Shown: positions 1 through 9,266, numbered from the stretch's first letter. The stretch is DNA of 64,000 bases from Tenacibaculum sp. Bg11-29 (GCF_002836595.1 NZ_PJBB01000003.1:1363001-1427000); one strand, 5' to 3'. Numbers and translations are program-made. Notes: generated by a model not told the origin, from the letters alone.

Positions 1-558
1 GTAATAGAGAAGGTTGGTTTAGGTAGTGAGGCTCATAAGAAAATTGAACAGTTATCAAAAGGATATCGTCAGCGAGTAGGGTTAGCAGCAGCTATCTTAC
101 ATGACCCTGAAGTGTTGATTTTAGATGAACCAACAACAGGTTTAGACCCAAATCAGTTGGTTGAAATCCGCGAATTAATAAAAGAACTCGGAAAAAACAA
201 AACGGTTTTATTTTCTACACATATTATGCAAGAAGTAGAAGCTGTATGTGATCGGGTAATTATTATCAATAAAGGTGAATTGATTGTTGATAAAGCAATT
301 TCAGAACTTAAAACAAGTAATGAACAGGTGATTAAAGTAACGTTTGATTATAAGTTAGAAGAGCAGTTTATACAACGTTTACCAAACCTTATTCATTATA
401 AAAATACTGTAGATAACAATTGGAGACTTACTTTTGAAGCAAAAGAAGATATGCGCGCTGTAATTTTCGACTTCGCCCAAGAAAATGGACTGAAAATCTT
501 AGGTTTAAATGCTGAAAATAAAGATTTAGAAAGTCTGTTTAGAGAGTTAACTAGTTAA
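1..558 (+). CDS. gldA: GldA-type ABC transporter ATP-binding protein, 3' part
   Basis: The reading frame is open from base 1, so the 5' end, including the Walker A motif, lies outside the window. What is present is the C-terminal half of an ABC ATPase: signature LSKGYRQRVG (about bases 52-81), Walker B LILDEPTTGLDP and the switch histidine in STHIMQEVEA, followed by about 100 residues of accessory domain. The wording of these motifs matches GldA, the ATPase that works with GldF and GldG in Bacteroidota gliding and type IX secretion. GldF and GldG are not in the window, so the assignment rests on the motifs only. A GTG inside the gene (112) is not the real start. Confidence 0.8.
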   Translation, partial: VIEKVGLGSEAHKKIEQLSKGYRQRVGLAAAILHDPEVLILDEPTTGLDPNQLVEIRELIKELGKNKTVLFSTHIMQEVEAVCDRVIIINKGELIVDKAISELKTSNEQVIKVTFDYKLEEQFIQRLPNLIHYKNTVDNNWRLTFEAKEDMRAVIFDFAQENGLKILGLNAENKDLESLFRELTS

Positions 559-614
559 TTTTTTGTAATTTTATTTAAAAGAAGTCCATTCTTAACATTC
601 ACCTAGGTTTAATA

Positions 615-977
615 TTAAGAATTATTAGCGTATTTATTTTTAAACCATACTTTTTTCCAAACTCTTTTTAATAATAAAAAAGTAATATTCTCGACGTACT
701 CATCAATATTTGATGCATCCATATTTTTTATCACCTCTTCAGGAACATCAACGACATATAAAAGGTTATTATAGGTAGAAGTGTCATTGCTAATTAAATA
801 CTGTATTCCTTTTTTAAGCGCTTCTTTTAATGCTATAGGTGAGTTATCTTTAGATAACTTAAAGTCAAAACCAGCTAAATTAAAATCTTTATTAAGCTGT
901 GCTATTAACATAAAATAATAATTATTCTTAACTGCATTTATTAATAAGTCATTACTGTTTTGATAACTAGGTAGCAT
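615..977 (-). CDS. Small protein of unknown function (120 aa)
   Basis: This is an intact 120-residue frame with ATG start and ordinary composition for this genome. I do not recognise the family. It is soluble and acidic in the middle, with helical stretches (around KEALKKGIQYLI and EEVIKNMDASNIDEYVENITFLLLK) and a basic tail (LKRVWKKVWFKNKY). It has no signal peptide and no membrane segment. It converges on the gldA-like gene and is divergent from the injection-system operon. It is probably a lineage-specific cytoplasmic protein. Confidence 0.6.
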   Translation of the reverse strand: MLPSYQNSNDLLINAVKNNYYFMLIAQLNKDFNLAGFDFKLSKDNSPIALKEALKKGIQYLISNDTSTYNNLLYVVDVPEEVIKNMDASNIDEYVENITFLLLKRVWKKVWFKNKYANNS

Positions 978-1204
978 TCTATAAAGTTAACAAATTAGGA
1001 AGAGAATAGTACGCTTTTTTTTATAAAAATAAACAGGTGTTTTCCCCTTTTTTAATCCAATTAAACCTGAAAATAATCAAAGGAAAAGAACTTATTTAAA
1101 GGAGATTTTCATTGCTAGTTCTTTGAGTTGTTACGGTTAATTTTACAATATATTCGAATTCTGTTTATTCGGATTACAGTTAATATAACCAATAATAACT
1201 ATAA
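978..1204. other. Intergenic region ahead of the eCIS operon
   Basis: This 227-bp gap must contain the start of the injection-system transcript, because the next gene begins a run of closely packed same-strand genes. I find no exact TAnnTTTG promoter element on the plus strand. The closest is a looser TAGTTCTTTG near 1118. A palindromic ATTCGAAT lies at 1152-1159, with a second ATTCGG a few bases downstream (1167), so this could be a regulator site. This is weak evidence only. Confidence 0.3.
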
Positions 1205-1780
1205 GTGATTTACGAAATACTACAGATTATTACAGAAGAGTTAAATGATTATCTCGAAGGAAATGAAGTAGCGTTGGCAAATATAGCTGATGCCAATTCA
1301 GAAGGAAATTCATCGGGTAGTTTTCCCGAAATATCATTGTCGTTAATTAACCTTCAAGAAGAATTTGCTTTAAAAAACACACGTAATAATTTAGTAAGAG
1401 GAACTGCTGTTTCTTATAAAAATTCAAAAATTTATTTAAACTTATTTGTGCTCTTTAGCCTTAATAAATCCAGTTATACAGAATCATTAAAAAGTTTGAC
1501 TAAAGTAATCGCTTTTTTTCAAGGTAAAAAAGTCTTTACACAAGCAAATAGTAATTATGATAAAGTTGAAGGTTCTGAGAATATTAAGAGTTTTAAGTTT
1601 ATTACAGAACTCTATACGCCAAGTTTTGAGGAGTTAAACTTTATATGGGGAACTTTAGGAGGAAAACAAAACCCATCAGTACTTTATAAAATAACATTAT
1701 TAGAAATTGAAAGAGATGCAGTAACAAAAGAAGGAGCTGTTATTTCTGAGATGAATAAAAACGCAACAATCAATAACTAA
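1205..1780 (+). CDS. Pvc16-like cap/terminator protein (DUF4255 family)
   Basis: The 191-residue protein has the DUF4255 (Pvc16 N-terminal) pattern: an amphipathic N-terminal helix (IYEILQIITEELNDYLEG), a short strand with PEISLSLINLQEE, then an alternating beta core (KIYLNLFVLFSLN) and a helix ending KVIAFFQGKKVF. In known eCIS and phage tails this protein caps the sheath and tube at the end away from the baseplate. The start is GTG at 1205; it gives the family's usual N-terminus. It is the first gene of the operon and overlaps the next gene by one base (TAATG). Confidence 0.85.
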   Translation: MIYEILQIITEELNDYLEGNEVALANIADANSEGNSSGSFPEISLSLINLQEEFALKNTRNNLVRGTAVSYKNSKIYLNLFVLFSLNKSSYTESLKSLTKVIAFFQGKKVFTQANSNYDKVEGSENIKSFKFITELYTPSFEELNFIWGTLGGKQNPSVLYKITLLEIERDAVTKEGAVISEMNKNATINN

Positions 1781-2850
1781 TGATCTATAAAACACTTTTA
1801 AATATAAACCTATTACACGCTTATTTTCTTGATAGCGGAATTAAAAAATATCATAACCCAAATAATCTTACGAATGAGTTAAATGATAAAGAAAAAGAAG
1901 AGGCAGAAAAGGTTTATAAGAGTACTAATTTTTTAGAAATAATATCTACTAGAACTACTTTAAGTGTAATAAATAATTTTAGGTTAATGGTTAGGGATGA
2001 TTCAAAAGGAATAAGAATTCTTGTAACATCACAAAAAGAAATAGCAAAAGAGAATGGTAGTGAAATAGAAAGATATTGTCCATTTATTGAATTACCAGAT
2101 GATTTAATACTTACTTTTTTTGTTAGAGTAACAGACACGTATTTTGAAAACTATACAGACATTGTAGAAAAGAAAAGCAATCAGCTTTATAATTTATCTA
2201 ATATTTCAACAACAGCTACAAATGTTTTTGATTCTAATGGAAACATTGAAGAATGGAGTTCTTTCTTAATAACAGAAAGAGAATCTAGAAGATTGGTATA
2301 TGAATTGGAAAAAGAAAATGAAGCAAACAGTATTGCACCAAAAAGAGTAACAATTGCTGATATAGATTCAGATAAGATAAATGCTATTGAGACTAAAATA
2401 GATAATAATATTTCATTAAATATTGACGAATCTGAAATAATAGAAAATTTAAATTCAAGTATAAAAAAACTTAAAAATAAAGGGATTATTGGTGTTGTTC
2501 GGTTAAAAGTTTTAGGTGATAATAATTCGAATTTAACTGAAAATGTAATGGTGAAAAATATTGAAACGAACAATTTTGATATTAATAAAAACTGTTTGCT
2601 AAAAGAAGCACCAACTTTTCAGATATATATAGAAAATAGAAAAACTTTTTGGAGGTACAACCAAATATCAAAAAGTTTAAAAATGACTACAAATACGAAA
2701 CAACCTTTAACCAAAAATGGTAAAGTAGAAATTAGTAAAACAGCTGTAACACCACAACCTATAAACTCGGTTTTTTTACCAAACCCAACAGTAGAAAGTA
2801 TTACGCTAGATTCCAATAATCAAGATTACTATTCAGAAATATTTATATAA
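1780..2850 (+). CDS. eCIS-associated protein of unknown function (356 aa)
   Basis: I do not recognise a named domain. The protein begins like a cytoplasmic structural subunit (MIYKTLLNINLLHAYFLDSG). It has a beta-rich front half containing RYCPFIELPDDLILTFFVRV and a central stretch that may be extended or Ig-like (PKRVTIADIDSDK; KKLKNKGIIGVVRLKVLGD), and it ends with SITLDSNNQDYYSEIF. There is no signal peptide or membrane segment. Its place between the Pvc16-like cap gene and the sheath gene, with translational coupling to the former, suggests a second cap or cap-adaptor component such as Bacteroidota eCIS particles are known to carry. That role is inferred from position only. Confidence 0.7.
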   Translation: MIYKTLLNINLLHAYFLDSGIKKYHNPNNLTNELNDKEKEEAEKVYKSTNFLEIISTRTTLSVINNFRLMVRDDSKGIRILVTSQKEIAKENGSEIERYCPFIELPDDLILTFFVRVTDTYFENYTDIVEKKSNQLYNLSNISTTATNVFDSNGNIEEWSSFLITERESRRLVYELEKENEANSIAPKRVTIADIDSDKINAIETKIDNNISLNIDESEIIENLNSSIKKLKNKGIIGVVRLKVLGDNNSNLTENVMVKNIETNNFDINKNCLLKEAPTFQIYIENRKTFWRYNQISKSLKMTTNTKQPLTKNGKVEISKTAVTPQPINSVFLPNPTVESITLDSNNQDYYSEIFI

Positions 2851-2871
2851 TAAAAACTAAAATTAATAATT

Positions 2872-5025
2872 ATGTCAGCTTACAAAACACCAGGAGTCTA
2901 CATTGAAGAAATTGTAAAATTTCCACCATCAGTAGCTCAAGTAGAAACAGCAATTCCAGCCTTTATAGGTTATACTGAAAAAGCAACCAATAAAGTGAAG
3001 GGAGATTTAAAAGGTAAACCTACCCGTATTACTTCAATGTTAGAATATGAAACTTATTTTGGAGGAGCTAAAGCAGAAACAACTATTCAAGTAAAAGTTA
3101 CTGATAAAAAAGTTAATGGTGCTTTAAAAAGAGGTATTGTGGTTGATCAACCATCAGATAGAGAACCTTTTTTAATGTATTATTCTATGCAAATGTATTT
3201 TGCAAATGGAGGTGGACCTTGTTATATAGTTTCGGTAGGTAGGTATGGAGTTGATTTAGATACAAGTGATGTTAAAATTACTAATGTTAATGATATTGAT
3301 TTAATGAACCATTTTACTCAAGGGTTAAATGATGTTAGAAAAGTAGATGAGCCGACATTAATTTTGTTTCCTGATGCAACAGCAATTTCATCTGATACAA
3401 CATTCTATGACCTTTATGAATTAGCATTAAAGCAATGTAAAGAATTACAAGATCGTTTTACAATTATTGATACTAGAGCTTATGACGCTACTAGCCCTAC
3501 AGATCCTAATATTGGGACTTTAAGAACTGAAATAGGGTTAGGAAAGGACTATTTAAAATATGGAGCAGTTTATTACCCTCATTTAAAAACTATTTTAGAT
3601 TATAAGTTTGATAAAAATTCAATGGTTATCAAGCATGTTAATGAAGCAGATCCTCAAGCAAAAGTAGTAATAACAACGAATGTAAATGCGCTGAATGTCG
3701 CTTTACCAATTACAGCAATCTCAGACAAATCAGGACTAACTGATTTAACAGGATCTTTAGCAGACATCGTTAACTATTTATACAATATAAATACAGGAGG
3801 AAAAGAAGGGTTTAATCTAGAAGAAAGAAACACTGAACTTAAAAATTATACAGGAGCACGATCATTAACATTACATGGGAATTTAGTAAGCTTATTGAAT
3901 GATTTTGAAGCACTAATTTCGGTTAAAACCAAAGCAAACATTGAAGCAAATGCAGCAATTTCAGCTTTAGAAGATGAGTTAGTAGCAGCTGCGGATGTTA
4001 CTGATATTAAAAATCAGTTGGCAGCCTTTAATTTATTATTTGAAGGAGCTGATAAGGTAGAGTCTGTATTTGAAGAGTTAACTAAGTTAACGGAAAACTT
4101 AAAAACATTCATTGATGGCGGTAATGATACAAAAATTAAAAATGTTGTCGAAAATAACACGTCAAACATTGTTAATGAAATAAACAAGTTAATAACTATT
4201 ACTTTTCCAGCATCACCAGCAGAAATAACACCTGTAACTAAAGGGGATGTAACAATTTTTGATGGTATAGAAATATCCTTGAATGTATTAAAGGCATCGA
4301 TAATAGATGAAGCTGCAGTGGGAGCTCAGAATATTGATTTAGATACCAATAATGGTGAATTACATGGTAGAAACTTAACTAGTATTGAAAGTTCAGATAA
4401 TGAAACATACAATTTAATTTTAACTGAAATAGCTAATTTACCATTAGAATTACCTCCAAGTAGTGCTATTGCAGGAGTATATGCGCGAGTAGATTCAGAT
4501 AGAGGTGTTTGGAAAGCGCCTGCAAATGTTGGCCTTACTTATGTTATAGAACCGACAGTACAAGTTTCTCATGAAGATCAGCAAAATCTTAATGTAGATG
4601 TTAACTCAGGAAAATCTATAAATGCAATTAGAACTTTTGTGGGGAAAGGAAACTTAGTATGGGGAGCAAGAACTCTTGCAGGGAACGATAATGAATGGAG
4701 ATATATTTCAGTAAGAAGATTTTTTAACATGGCTGAAGAGTCGATTAAAAAAGCTACTGAACAATTTGTTTTTGAGCCCAATGATAAAAATACTTGGATT
4801 CGTGTAAAAGCAATGATAGATAATTTCTTAACACAACAATGGAGAGCAGGAGCATTAGCAGGACCAACACCAGAAAAAGCTTTTTATGTAAACATTGGTT
4901 TAGGTGAAACAATGACTGCACAAGATATTTTAGAAGGAAATATGATTATTGAAATTGGAATGGCAGTTGTTCGTCCAGCAGAATTTATCATTTTAAAATT
5001 CTCACATAAAATGCAAGAAGCATAA
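2872..5025 (+). CDS. Contractile tail sheath protein, single large copy
   Basis: The N-terminus MSAYKTPGVYIEEI and the segment FIGYTEKA are the classic start of phage and eCIS sheath subunits. The C-terminal domain (about residues 525-717: GVYARVDSDRGVWKAPAN, NEWRYISVRRFFNMAEESI, then TWIRVKAMIDNFLTQQWRAG) is the conserved part that interlocks into the sheath. At 717 residues it is much longer than minimal eCIS sheaths of about 350-500. The excess is an insertion at roughly residues 240-525, partly coiled coil, between the YYPHL strand and the C-terminal domain. Only one sheath gene is present, whereas PVC loci have three. The protein forms the outer contractile cylinder. Confidence 0.95.
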   Translation: MSAYKTPGVYIEEIVKFPPSVAQVETAIPAFIGYTEKATNKVKGDLKGKPTRITSMLEYETYFGGAKAETTIQVKVTDKKVNGALKRGIVVDQPSDREPFLMYYSMQMYFANGGGPCYIVSVGRYGVDLDTSDVKITNVNDIDLMNHFTQGLNDVRKVDEPTLILFPDATAISSDTTFYDLYELALKQCKELQDRFTIIDTRAYDATSPTDPNIGTLRTEIGLGKDYLKYGAVYYPHLKTILDYKFDKNSMVIKHVNEADPQAKVVITTNVNALNVALPITAISDKSGLTDLTGSLADIVNYLYNINTGGKEGFNLEERNTELKNYTGARSLTLHGNLVSLLNDFEALISVKTKANIEANAAISALEDELVAAADVTDIKNQLAAFNLLFEGADKVESVFEELTKLTENLKTFIDGGNDTKIKNVVENNTSNIVNEINKLITITFPASPAEITPVTKGDVTIFDGIEISLNVLKASIIDEAAVGAQNIDLDTNNGELHGRNLTSIESSDNETYNLILTEIANLPLELPPSSAIAGVYARVDSDRGVWKAPANVGLTYVIEPTVQVSHEDQQNLNVDVNSGKSINAIRTFVGKGNLVWGARTLAGNDNEWRYISVRRFFNMAEESIKKATEQFVFEPNDKNTWIRVKAMIDNFLTQQWRAGALAGPTPEKAFYVNIGLGETMTAQDILEGNMIIEIGMAVVRPAEFIILKFSHKMQEA

Positions 5026-5068
5026 TTAATACGCTAAATAAAACTTAATAAAAATAAAATAAAAAATC

Positions 5069-5515
5069 ATGGCAGAATTATATCCACTTCCAAAGTTTTC
5101 CTTTGAGGTAGCTTTCGGAGACACAAAGTTTAATTGCACCGAAGTATCGGGATTGACTTTTGAAAATAAAATGATTGAATATCGTGGAGGAGCAGATAGT
5201 GAATATCATAAATCTAAACAACCAGGGCTATTTGAATATCCTAATATTACTGTAAAGAGGGGGGTATTTGCCGATAAAAGTAAACAGTTTTACGAACAAT
5301 GGGCAAAAACAGTTTATTTCCAAGAAGGAGGGGAGCAGTTTAGAGGAGATTTAACCATTATTTTACTAGATGAAAACGGAGACCCATCAGTAACATGGAA
5401 AGCTCAAAATGCTTACATCACAAAAGTAACTCCAACAGATTTAAAAGCTGATGGTAATGAAATAGCAATTGAAACTGCTGAATGGGTTCATGAAAAATTA
5501 ACAATGATAAGTTAA
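5069..5515 (+). CDS. eCIS inner tube protein 1 (gp19/Hcp-like)
   Basis: The 148-residue protein has the tail-tube fold signature of the gp19 family: PLPKFSFEVAFGD at the N-terminus, the EVSGLTFENKMIEYRGG loop, then PNITVKRGVF and a final IAIETAEWVHEKL strand. Hexamers of this protein stack to form the inner tube through which cargo travels. The stop codon overlaps the start of the next gene, a second gp19-family protein. In PVC the main tube protein and the tube initiator are also separate paralogues. This copy, nearest the sheath, is probably the main tube subunit. Confidence 0.93.
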   Translation: MAELYPLPKFSFEVAFGDTKFNCTEVSGLTFENKMIEYRGGADSEYHKSKQPGLFEYPNITVKRGVFADKSKQFYEQWAKTVYFQEGGEQFRGDLTIILLDENGDPSVTWKAQNAYITKVTPTDLKADGNEIAIETAEWVHEKLTMIS

Positions 5516-5955
5516 TGACTAGTTATCATCCACCAGTAGGCTTTAGTTTTAAAGTAGAGTTTGAAACGATTTCATCATCAGAAGGAGATAACTCATTTCA
5601 ATCAGTTTCGGGGCTTTCAGTAGACCTCGAAACTGAAGAAATTGCGGAAGGAGGAGAAAACAGGTTTAAGCATAAAATACCAGTACGATCAAAATACCCA
5701 AACTTAGTTTTAAAAAGAGGAGCATTGGTGAATTCAGAAGTCATAAAATGGTGTAAAAAAGCATTAGAAAACTTTGAAATTCAACCAGTAAACATAAATG
5801 TAATGTTGCTCGGAGAAGATAAACAAGCCATTCAAACTTGGAATATTGTTCATGCATACCCTGTAAAATGGAATGTTGGTGATTTTAATGCTGAAGAAAG
5901 TAAACTAGTAATAGAAACTCTTGAGCTAACCTATAATTATTTTAAAGTCGTTTAA
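5515..5955 (+). CDS. eCIS inner tube protein 2 / tube initiator (gp19 family)
   Basis: The 146-residue protein is a diverged paralogue of the preceding tube protein: PVGFSFKVEF, FQSVSGLSVDLETEEIAEGG, YPNLVLKRGAL, and a terminal VIETLELTYNYFKVV strand in place of the acidic end of the first copy. It is translationally coupled to that gene (TAATG). By analogy with Pvc5 and Afp5, it likely forms the first tube ring that seats on the baseplate and spike. Position and divergence support that role, but the sequence does not prove it. Confidence 0.9.
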   Translation: MTSYHPPVGFSFKVEFETISSSEGDNSFQSVSGLSVDLETEEIAEGGENRFKHKIPVRSKYPNLVLKRGALVNSEVIKWCKKALENFEIQPVNINVMLLGEDKQAIQTWNIVHAYPVKWNVGDFNAEESKLVIETLELTYNYFKVV

Positions 5956-5957
5956 TT

Positions 5958-6119
5958 ATGCCAATTACTATTAAAGAATTACATATTAAAATAAATGTAG
6001 ATGAAAAGTCTGAAATACAAGGGCAAACTAGTGGAGTATCTAGTCATAATACAGCTGCTATAGTTGCCACTTGTGTTGAAGAAGTAATGGATATTCTTGA
6101 AAGACAAAAACAACGATAA
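5958..6119 (+). CDS. Small eCIS protein, DUF5908 family (53 aa)
   Basis: A 53-residue gene fits exactly between tube protein 2 and the LysM gene and overlaps the latter at its stop. The start MPITIKELHIKINVDE is the characteristic opening of DUF5908 proteins, a family found in contractile injection loci at the place of pvc6/afp6. The rest is a short linker and a C-terminal helix (VATCVEEVMDILERQKQ). The function is unknown. The conserved position suggests a small baseplate or tube-assembly part. Confidence 0.8.
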   Translation: MPITIKELHIKINVDEKSEIQGQTSGVSSHNTAAIVATCVEEVMDILERQKQR

Positions 6120-6805
6120 TGAGTCAAGGACAGTTAAAAAAGTTAGTCATAAAAGCTTATAAAGATGATAAGTTTAATGATGAGGTAGCCAATGGAGAAT
6201 TTACAACACTGGTAAACCCAGAGAAGTATATGATTGCTTATAAACCTGAGTATACTGAAGTTCAAGGACAAGGAACAAGTGGTTCTCAACCGAAGTTTAC
6301 TAAAATTCCGCCTCAAGAACTAGATTTAGATTTATTATTTGACAGTAGTGGAGTAATTGACGGAAAAGGTGATTTAACAAACGGAATCATTGATAAAATA
6401 GAAGCCTTCAAGAGAATTGTTTTTGAATATAAAGGAGAAGAACATAAACCCAATTACTTAATGATTAAATGGGGGGCTTTACTTTTTAAAGGCTCTTTAG
6501 TTGATCTTTCAATAGAATATAGATTATTTGCTGCAGATGGAACTCCGTTACGAGCCAATGCAAAGCTAAAAGTAAAAGGAACTATTGATGATGATTTACG
6601 AGTAGCAAAAGAAAATAATCAATCGCCAGATTTAACACACTATCGTAAAGTAAAAGCAGGAGACACTTTAGCATTAATGTGTTATCGTATTTATGGAGAT
6701 TCTAAATATTATTTAGAAGTTGCTCGTGTAAATAAAATAATGCAATTCAGAAAATTAAAACCAGGAAAAGAAATATTTTTTCCACCATTACAAAAATTCG
6801 CCTAA
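6119..6805 (+). CDS. LysM-containing baseplate protein (Pvc7-like)
   Basis: The 228-residue protein has an N-terminal CIS tube/baseplate adaptor domain (TTLVNPEKYMIAYKPEY, then PQELDLDLLFDSSGVID) and a C-terminal LysM module at about residues 174-225 (HYRKVKAGDTLALMCYRIYG, ending LKPGKEIFFP). This combination matches Pvc7/Afp7 and phage T4 gp53-like connectors. They join the tube initiator and spike hub to the baseplate wedges. The LysM here is structural rather than cell-wall binding in known homologues. The next gene starts directly after its stop codon. Confidence 0.88.
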   Translation: MSQGQLKKLVIKAYKDDKFNDEVANGEFTTLVNPEKYMIAYKPEYTEVQGQGTSGSQPKFTKIPPQELDLDLLFDSSGVIDGKGDLTNGIIDKIEAFKRIVFEYKGEEHKPNYLMIKWGALLFKGSLVDLSIEYRLFAADGTPLRANAKLKVKGTIDDDLRVAKENNQSPDLTHYRKVKAGDTLALMCYRIYGDSKYYLEVARVNKIMQFRKLKPGKEIFFPPLQKFA

Positions 6806-8551
6806 ATGAATAGCACAGGAACTATACAAACTTCAAAAAGTGCCGATTTAGTCACTTTTAAAATCCTTATTGAAGGAGAGGAGTTATCAAAACTATATGA
6901 AGTTAAAAGTATTACTGTTTCTAAAGAAGTAAACAAAGTACCAACTGCTCAAATTGTTTTGATTGATGGAGACGCTTCTAAAAGAGATTTTAAATTAAGT
7001 AACGAAGATTTATTAATTCCTGGGAAAGAAGTTGAAGTTACTGCTGGTTATCATTCAGATGAAGAAACTATATTTAAAGGAATTGTTATCAAGCATAATT
7101 TAAGAATACGAGCTGATTCAGCACAATTGGTTATTGAATGTAAAGATGAAGCTGTAAAAATGACGATAGGTAGAAAGAGTAAATACTTCTACGAAAGTAC
7201 GGATAGCGACATTTTTGAAGAAATTATAGGCGAATATGGATTATCTAAAGAAGTAGAATCAACAAATTATTCTCATCCTGAATTAGTTCAGTATAACGCA
7301 TCAGATTGGGACTTTGTAGTTTCAAGGGCACAAGCTAATGGAAAATTGTGCTTTGTAGATGATGGAACGATTACGATCGCTAAACCAGATGTTGGGCAAT
7401 CAGAAATAGAAACAGTAACCTTTGGAGGTTCTTTATTAGATTTTGATGCAGAAATAGATGCTCGTCATCAAATTAAAAAAGTAGCAGCATATAGTTGGAA
7501 TCATGCTGATCAAGAATTGGTTGAAGTTGAAGGAAAAGATCCAAATGTTGATTTAAATGGAAATTTATCAGTTTCAGATTTAAATAAAACGATAGGTTTA
7601 GAAAGTTTAGAATTAAGACATGGAGGTGTTGTTACAGATACCGAATTACAAGATTGGGCAGATGCAAAATGGTTATTTCAACAATTAGCAAAAGTAAGAG
7701 GTAGAGTAAAATTTCAAGGAATACCATCAGTAAAACCAAATACAATTTTAAAACTAGAAGGAGTTGGCGACCGATTTAATGGTAATGTTTATGTGACAGG
7801 TGTTCAACATGTTATTTCAGAAGGAAATTGGGTGTCAAATGCACAATTTGGATTGTCAACAGAATGGTTTTCTGAAACTTTTGAGATCTCTGCAAAACCA
7901 GCTTCTGGGTTATTACCTGCCATTCAAGGATTACAAGTAGGTATTGTTTCTCAATTAGAAGAAGATCCTGACGGAGAAGATAGAATTTTAGTCCAAATTC
8001 CAATCATCAATAATGAAGAAGAAGGTATTTGGTGCAGAGTAGCTTCACCAGATGCAGGAGAAAATAGGGGGATTTTCTTTCGTCCAGAGATTGGAGATGA
8101 AGTTATTGTAGGATTTATCAATCAAGACCCTAATGACGCCATTGTTTTAGGAATGTTGCATAGTAGTGCAAAACCCTCACCAATTACTGCTACAGATGAT
8201 AATCATGAAAAAGGAATTATTACCAGAAGCGAAATGAAAGTGCTATTTGATGATGATAAAAAGATAATTACCATTGAAACACCAGCAGGAAAAATTATTT
8301 CTCTTGATGAAGATAAGGGAGCTATTACTATTGAAGATGACAACTCAAATGTAATTACTATAAACAGTGATGGAATAGCAATGGAAAGCGCAGGAGATAT
8401 TTCCTTAAAAGCTTCAGGAGATGTTACTATTGAAGGAACCAATATAAGTTTAACAGCGAATGCAGAGTTTAAGGCGGAAGGTAGTGCTGGGGCAGAAATG
8501 TCAACAAGTGCAATAGCCGTTTTAAAAGGCTCATTAGTTCAAATAAATTAA
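6806..8551 (+). CDS. VgrG-like central spike protein (Pvc8-like)
   Basis: The 581-residue protein has a gp27-like hub domain (about residues 10-350, with TFKILIEGEELSKLYEVKSI and YNASDWDFVVSRAQANGKLC). It continues with a gp5 OB-fold (about 370-455, GIVSQLEEDPDGEDRILVQI and GDEVIVGFINQDP) and a C-terminal beta-prism of repeated strands (IISLDEDKGAITIEDDNSN and following). It forms the trimeric spike under the tube. No extra effector or lysozyme domain follows the prism. The PAAR gene comes 4 bases later, so spike and tip are made together. Confidence 0.93.
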   Translation: MNSTGTIQTSKSADLVTFKILIEGEELSKLYEVKSITVSKEVNKVPTAQIVLIDGDASKRDFKLSNEDLLIPGKEVEVTAGYHSDEETIFKGIVIKHNLRIRADSAQLVIECKDEAVKMTIGRKSKYFYESTDSDIFEEIIGEYGLSKEVESTNYSHPELVQYNASDWDFVVSRAQANGKLCFVDDGTITIAKPDVGQSEIETVTFGGSLLDFDAEIDARHQIKKVAAYSWNHADQELVEVEGKDPNVDLNGNLSVSDLNKTIGLESLELRHGGVVTDTELQDWADAKWLFQQLAKVRGRVKFQGIPSVKPNTILKLEGVGDRFNGNVYVTGVQHVISEGNWVSNAQFGLSTEWFSETFEISAKPASGLLPAIQGLQVGIVSQLEEDPDGEDRILVQIPIINNEEEGIWCRVASPDAGENRGIFFRPEIGDEVIVGFINQDPNDAIVLGMLHSSAKPSPITATDDNHEKGIITRSEMKVLFDDDKKIITIETPAGKIISLDEDKGAITIEDDNSNVITINSDGIAMESAGDISLKASGDVTIEGTNISLTANAEFKAEGSAGAEMSTSAIAVLKGSLVQIN

Positions 8552-8555
8552 AAAT

Positions 8556-8846
8556 ATGGGGAGTCCAGCAGCAAGAATTACAGATATGCATGTTTGTCCG
8601 ATGACAACAGGACCAGTACCTCATGTAGGAGGTCCAATTTTACCAGCAGGAGAACCTACAGTTTTAATAGGAGGTTTACCAGCAGCAAGAGTTGGAGATA
8701 TGGCAGTTTGTGTTGGACCACCAGATAGTATTGTAGCAGGTTCTGGAACAGTTTTAATAGGAGGATTACCAGCAGCAAGAATGGGTGATAGTACTTCACA
8801 CGGAGGTACTATAGTACTTGGAGAACCAACAGTATTAATAGGATAG
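8556..8846 (+). CDS. PAAR-domain spike tip (Pvc10-like)
   Basis: The 96-residue protein is one PAAR module. It starts MGSPAARITDMHVCPM, contains the metal ligands expected for the cone tip (H12, C14, H24, C52 and a late histidine), and carries repeated GGLPAARxGD and PTVLIGG strands. It caps the VgrG spike and sharpens it. There is no C-terminal toxin extension, so cargo is more likely carried in the tube lumen than on the tip. Confidence 0.92.
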   Translation: MGSPAARITDMHVCPMTTGPVPHVGGPILPAGEPTVLIGGLPAARVGDMAVCVGPPDSIVAGSGTVLIGGLPAARMGDSTSHGGTIVLGEPTVLIG

Positions 8847-8852
8847 TTAACG

Positions 8853-9266
8853 ATGGAAAATAAAAAAGCTTTTTTAGGAATAGGATGGGGGTTTCCTCCA
8901 GAGTTTTCAGAAGACTTGAATGAAGTAGTAATGATATCTGATGAAGAAGATATTAAAAGTAGTTTAGAAATATTATTAACTACCCGATTGGGTGAACGAG
9001 TACTATTACCTAATTATGGTTGTAATCTACAAGAGTTGCTTTTTGAACGATTAGATAGAACGCTGATAACCTACGCAAAAGAATTGATTGCAACTGCAAT
9101 TTTATATCATGAACCAAGAATAGATGTAATTCACATTGATGTTTCAGAAACAGACCCTTTAGAAGGAATGTTAGTTATAAAAATTGAATATAGAGTTAGA
9201 GCTACGAATAGTAGAACGAATGTGGTGTTTCCTTTTTATAAAGGAGAAGGAACCGATATAAATTAA
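8853..9266 (+). CDS. gp25-like baseplate wedge protein (Pvc9-like)
   Basis: The 137-residue protein has the GPW/gp25 fold pattern: EVVMISDEEDIKSSLEILLT, the conserved TRLGERVLLPNYGCNL with downstream ELLFERLD, and a terminal strand set VIKIEYRVRATNSRTNVVFP. Gp25 starts sheath polymerisation on the baseplate in phages, T6SS and eCIS. Gene order (PAAR before gp25) is swapped compared with PVC, where pvc9 precedes pvc10. Confidence 0.92.
   Translation: MENKKAFLGIGWGFPPEFSEDLNEVVMISDEEDIKSSLEILLTTRLGERVLLPNYGCNLQELLFERLDRTLITYAKELIATAILYHEPRIDVIHIDVSETDPLEGMLVIKIEYRVRATNSRTNVVFPFYKGEGTDIN

Noticed and set aside
588..622. Possible terminator between the gldA-like gene and the 120-aa gene
   Set aside because: Only 8-bp arms with a 19-base loop and no T run; too weak to call.
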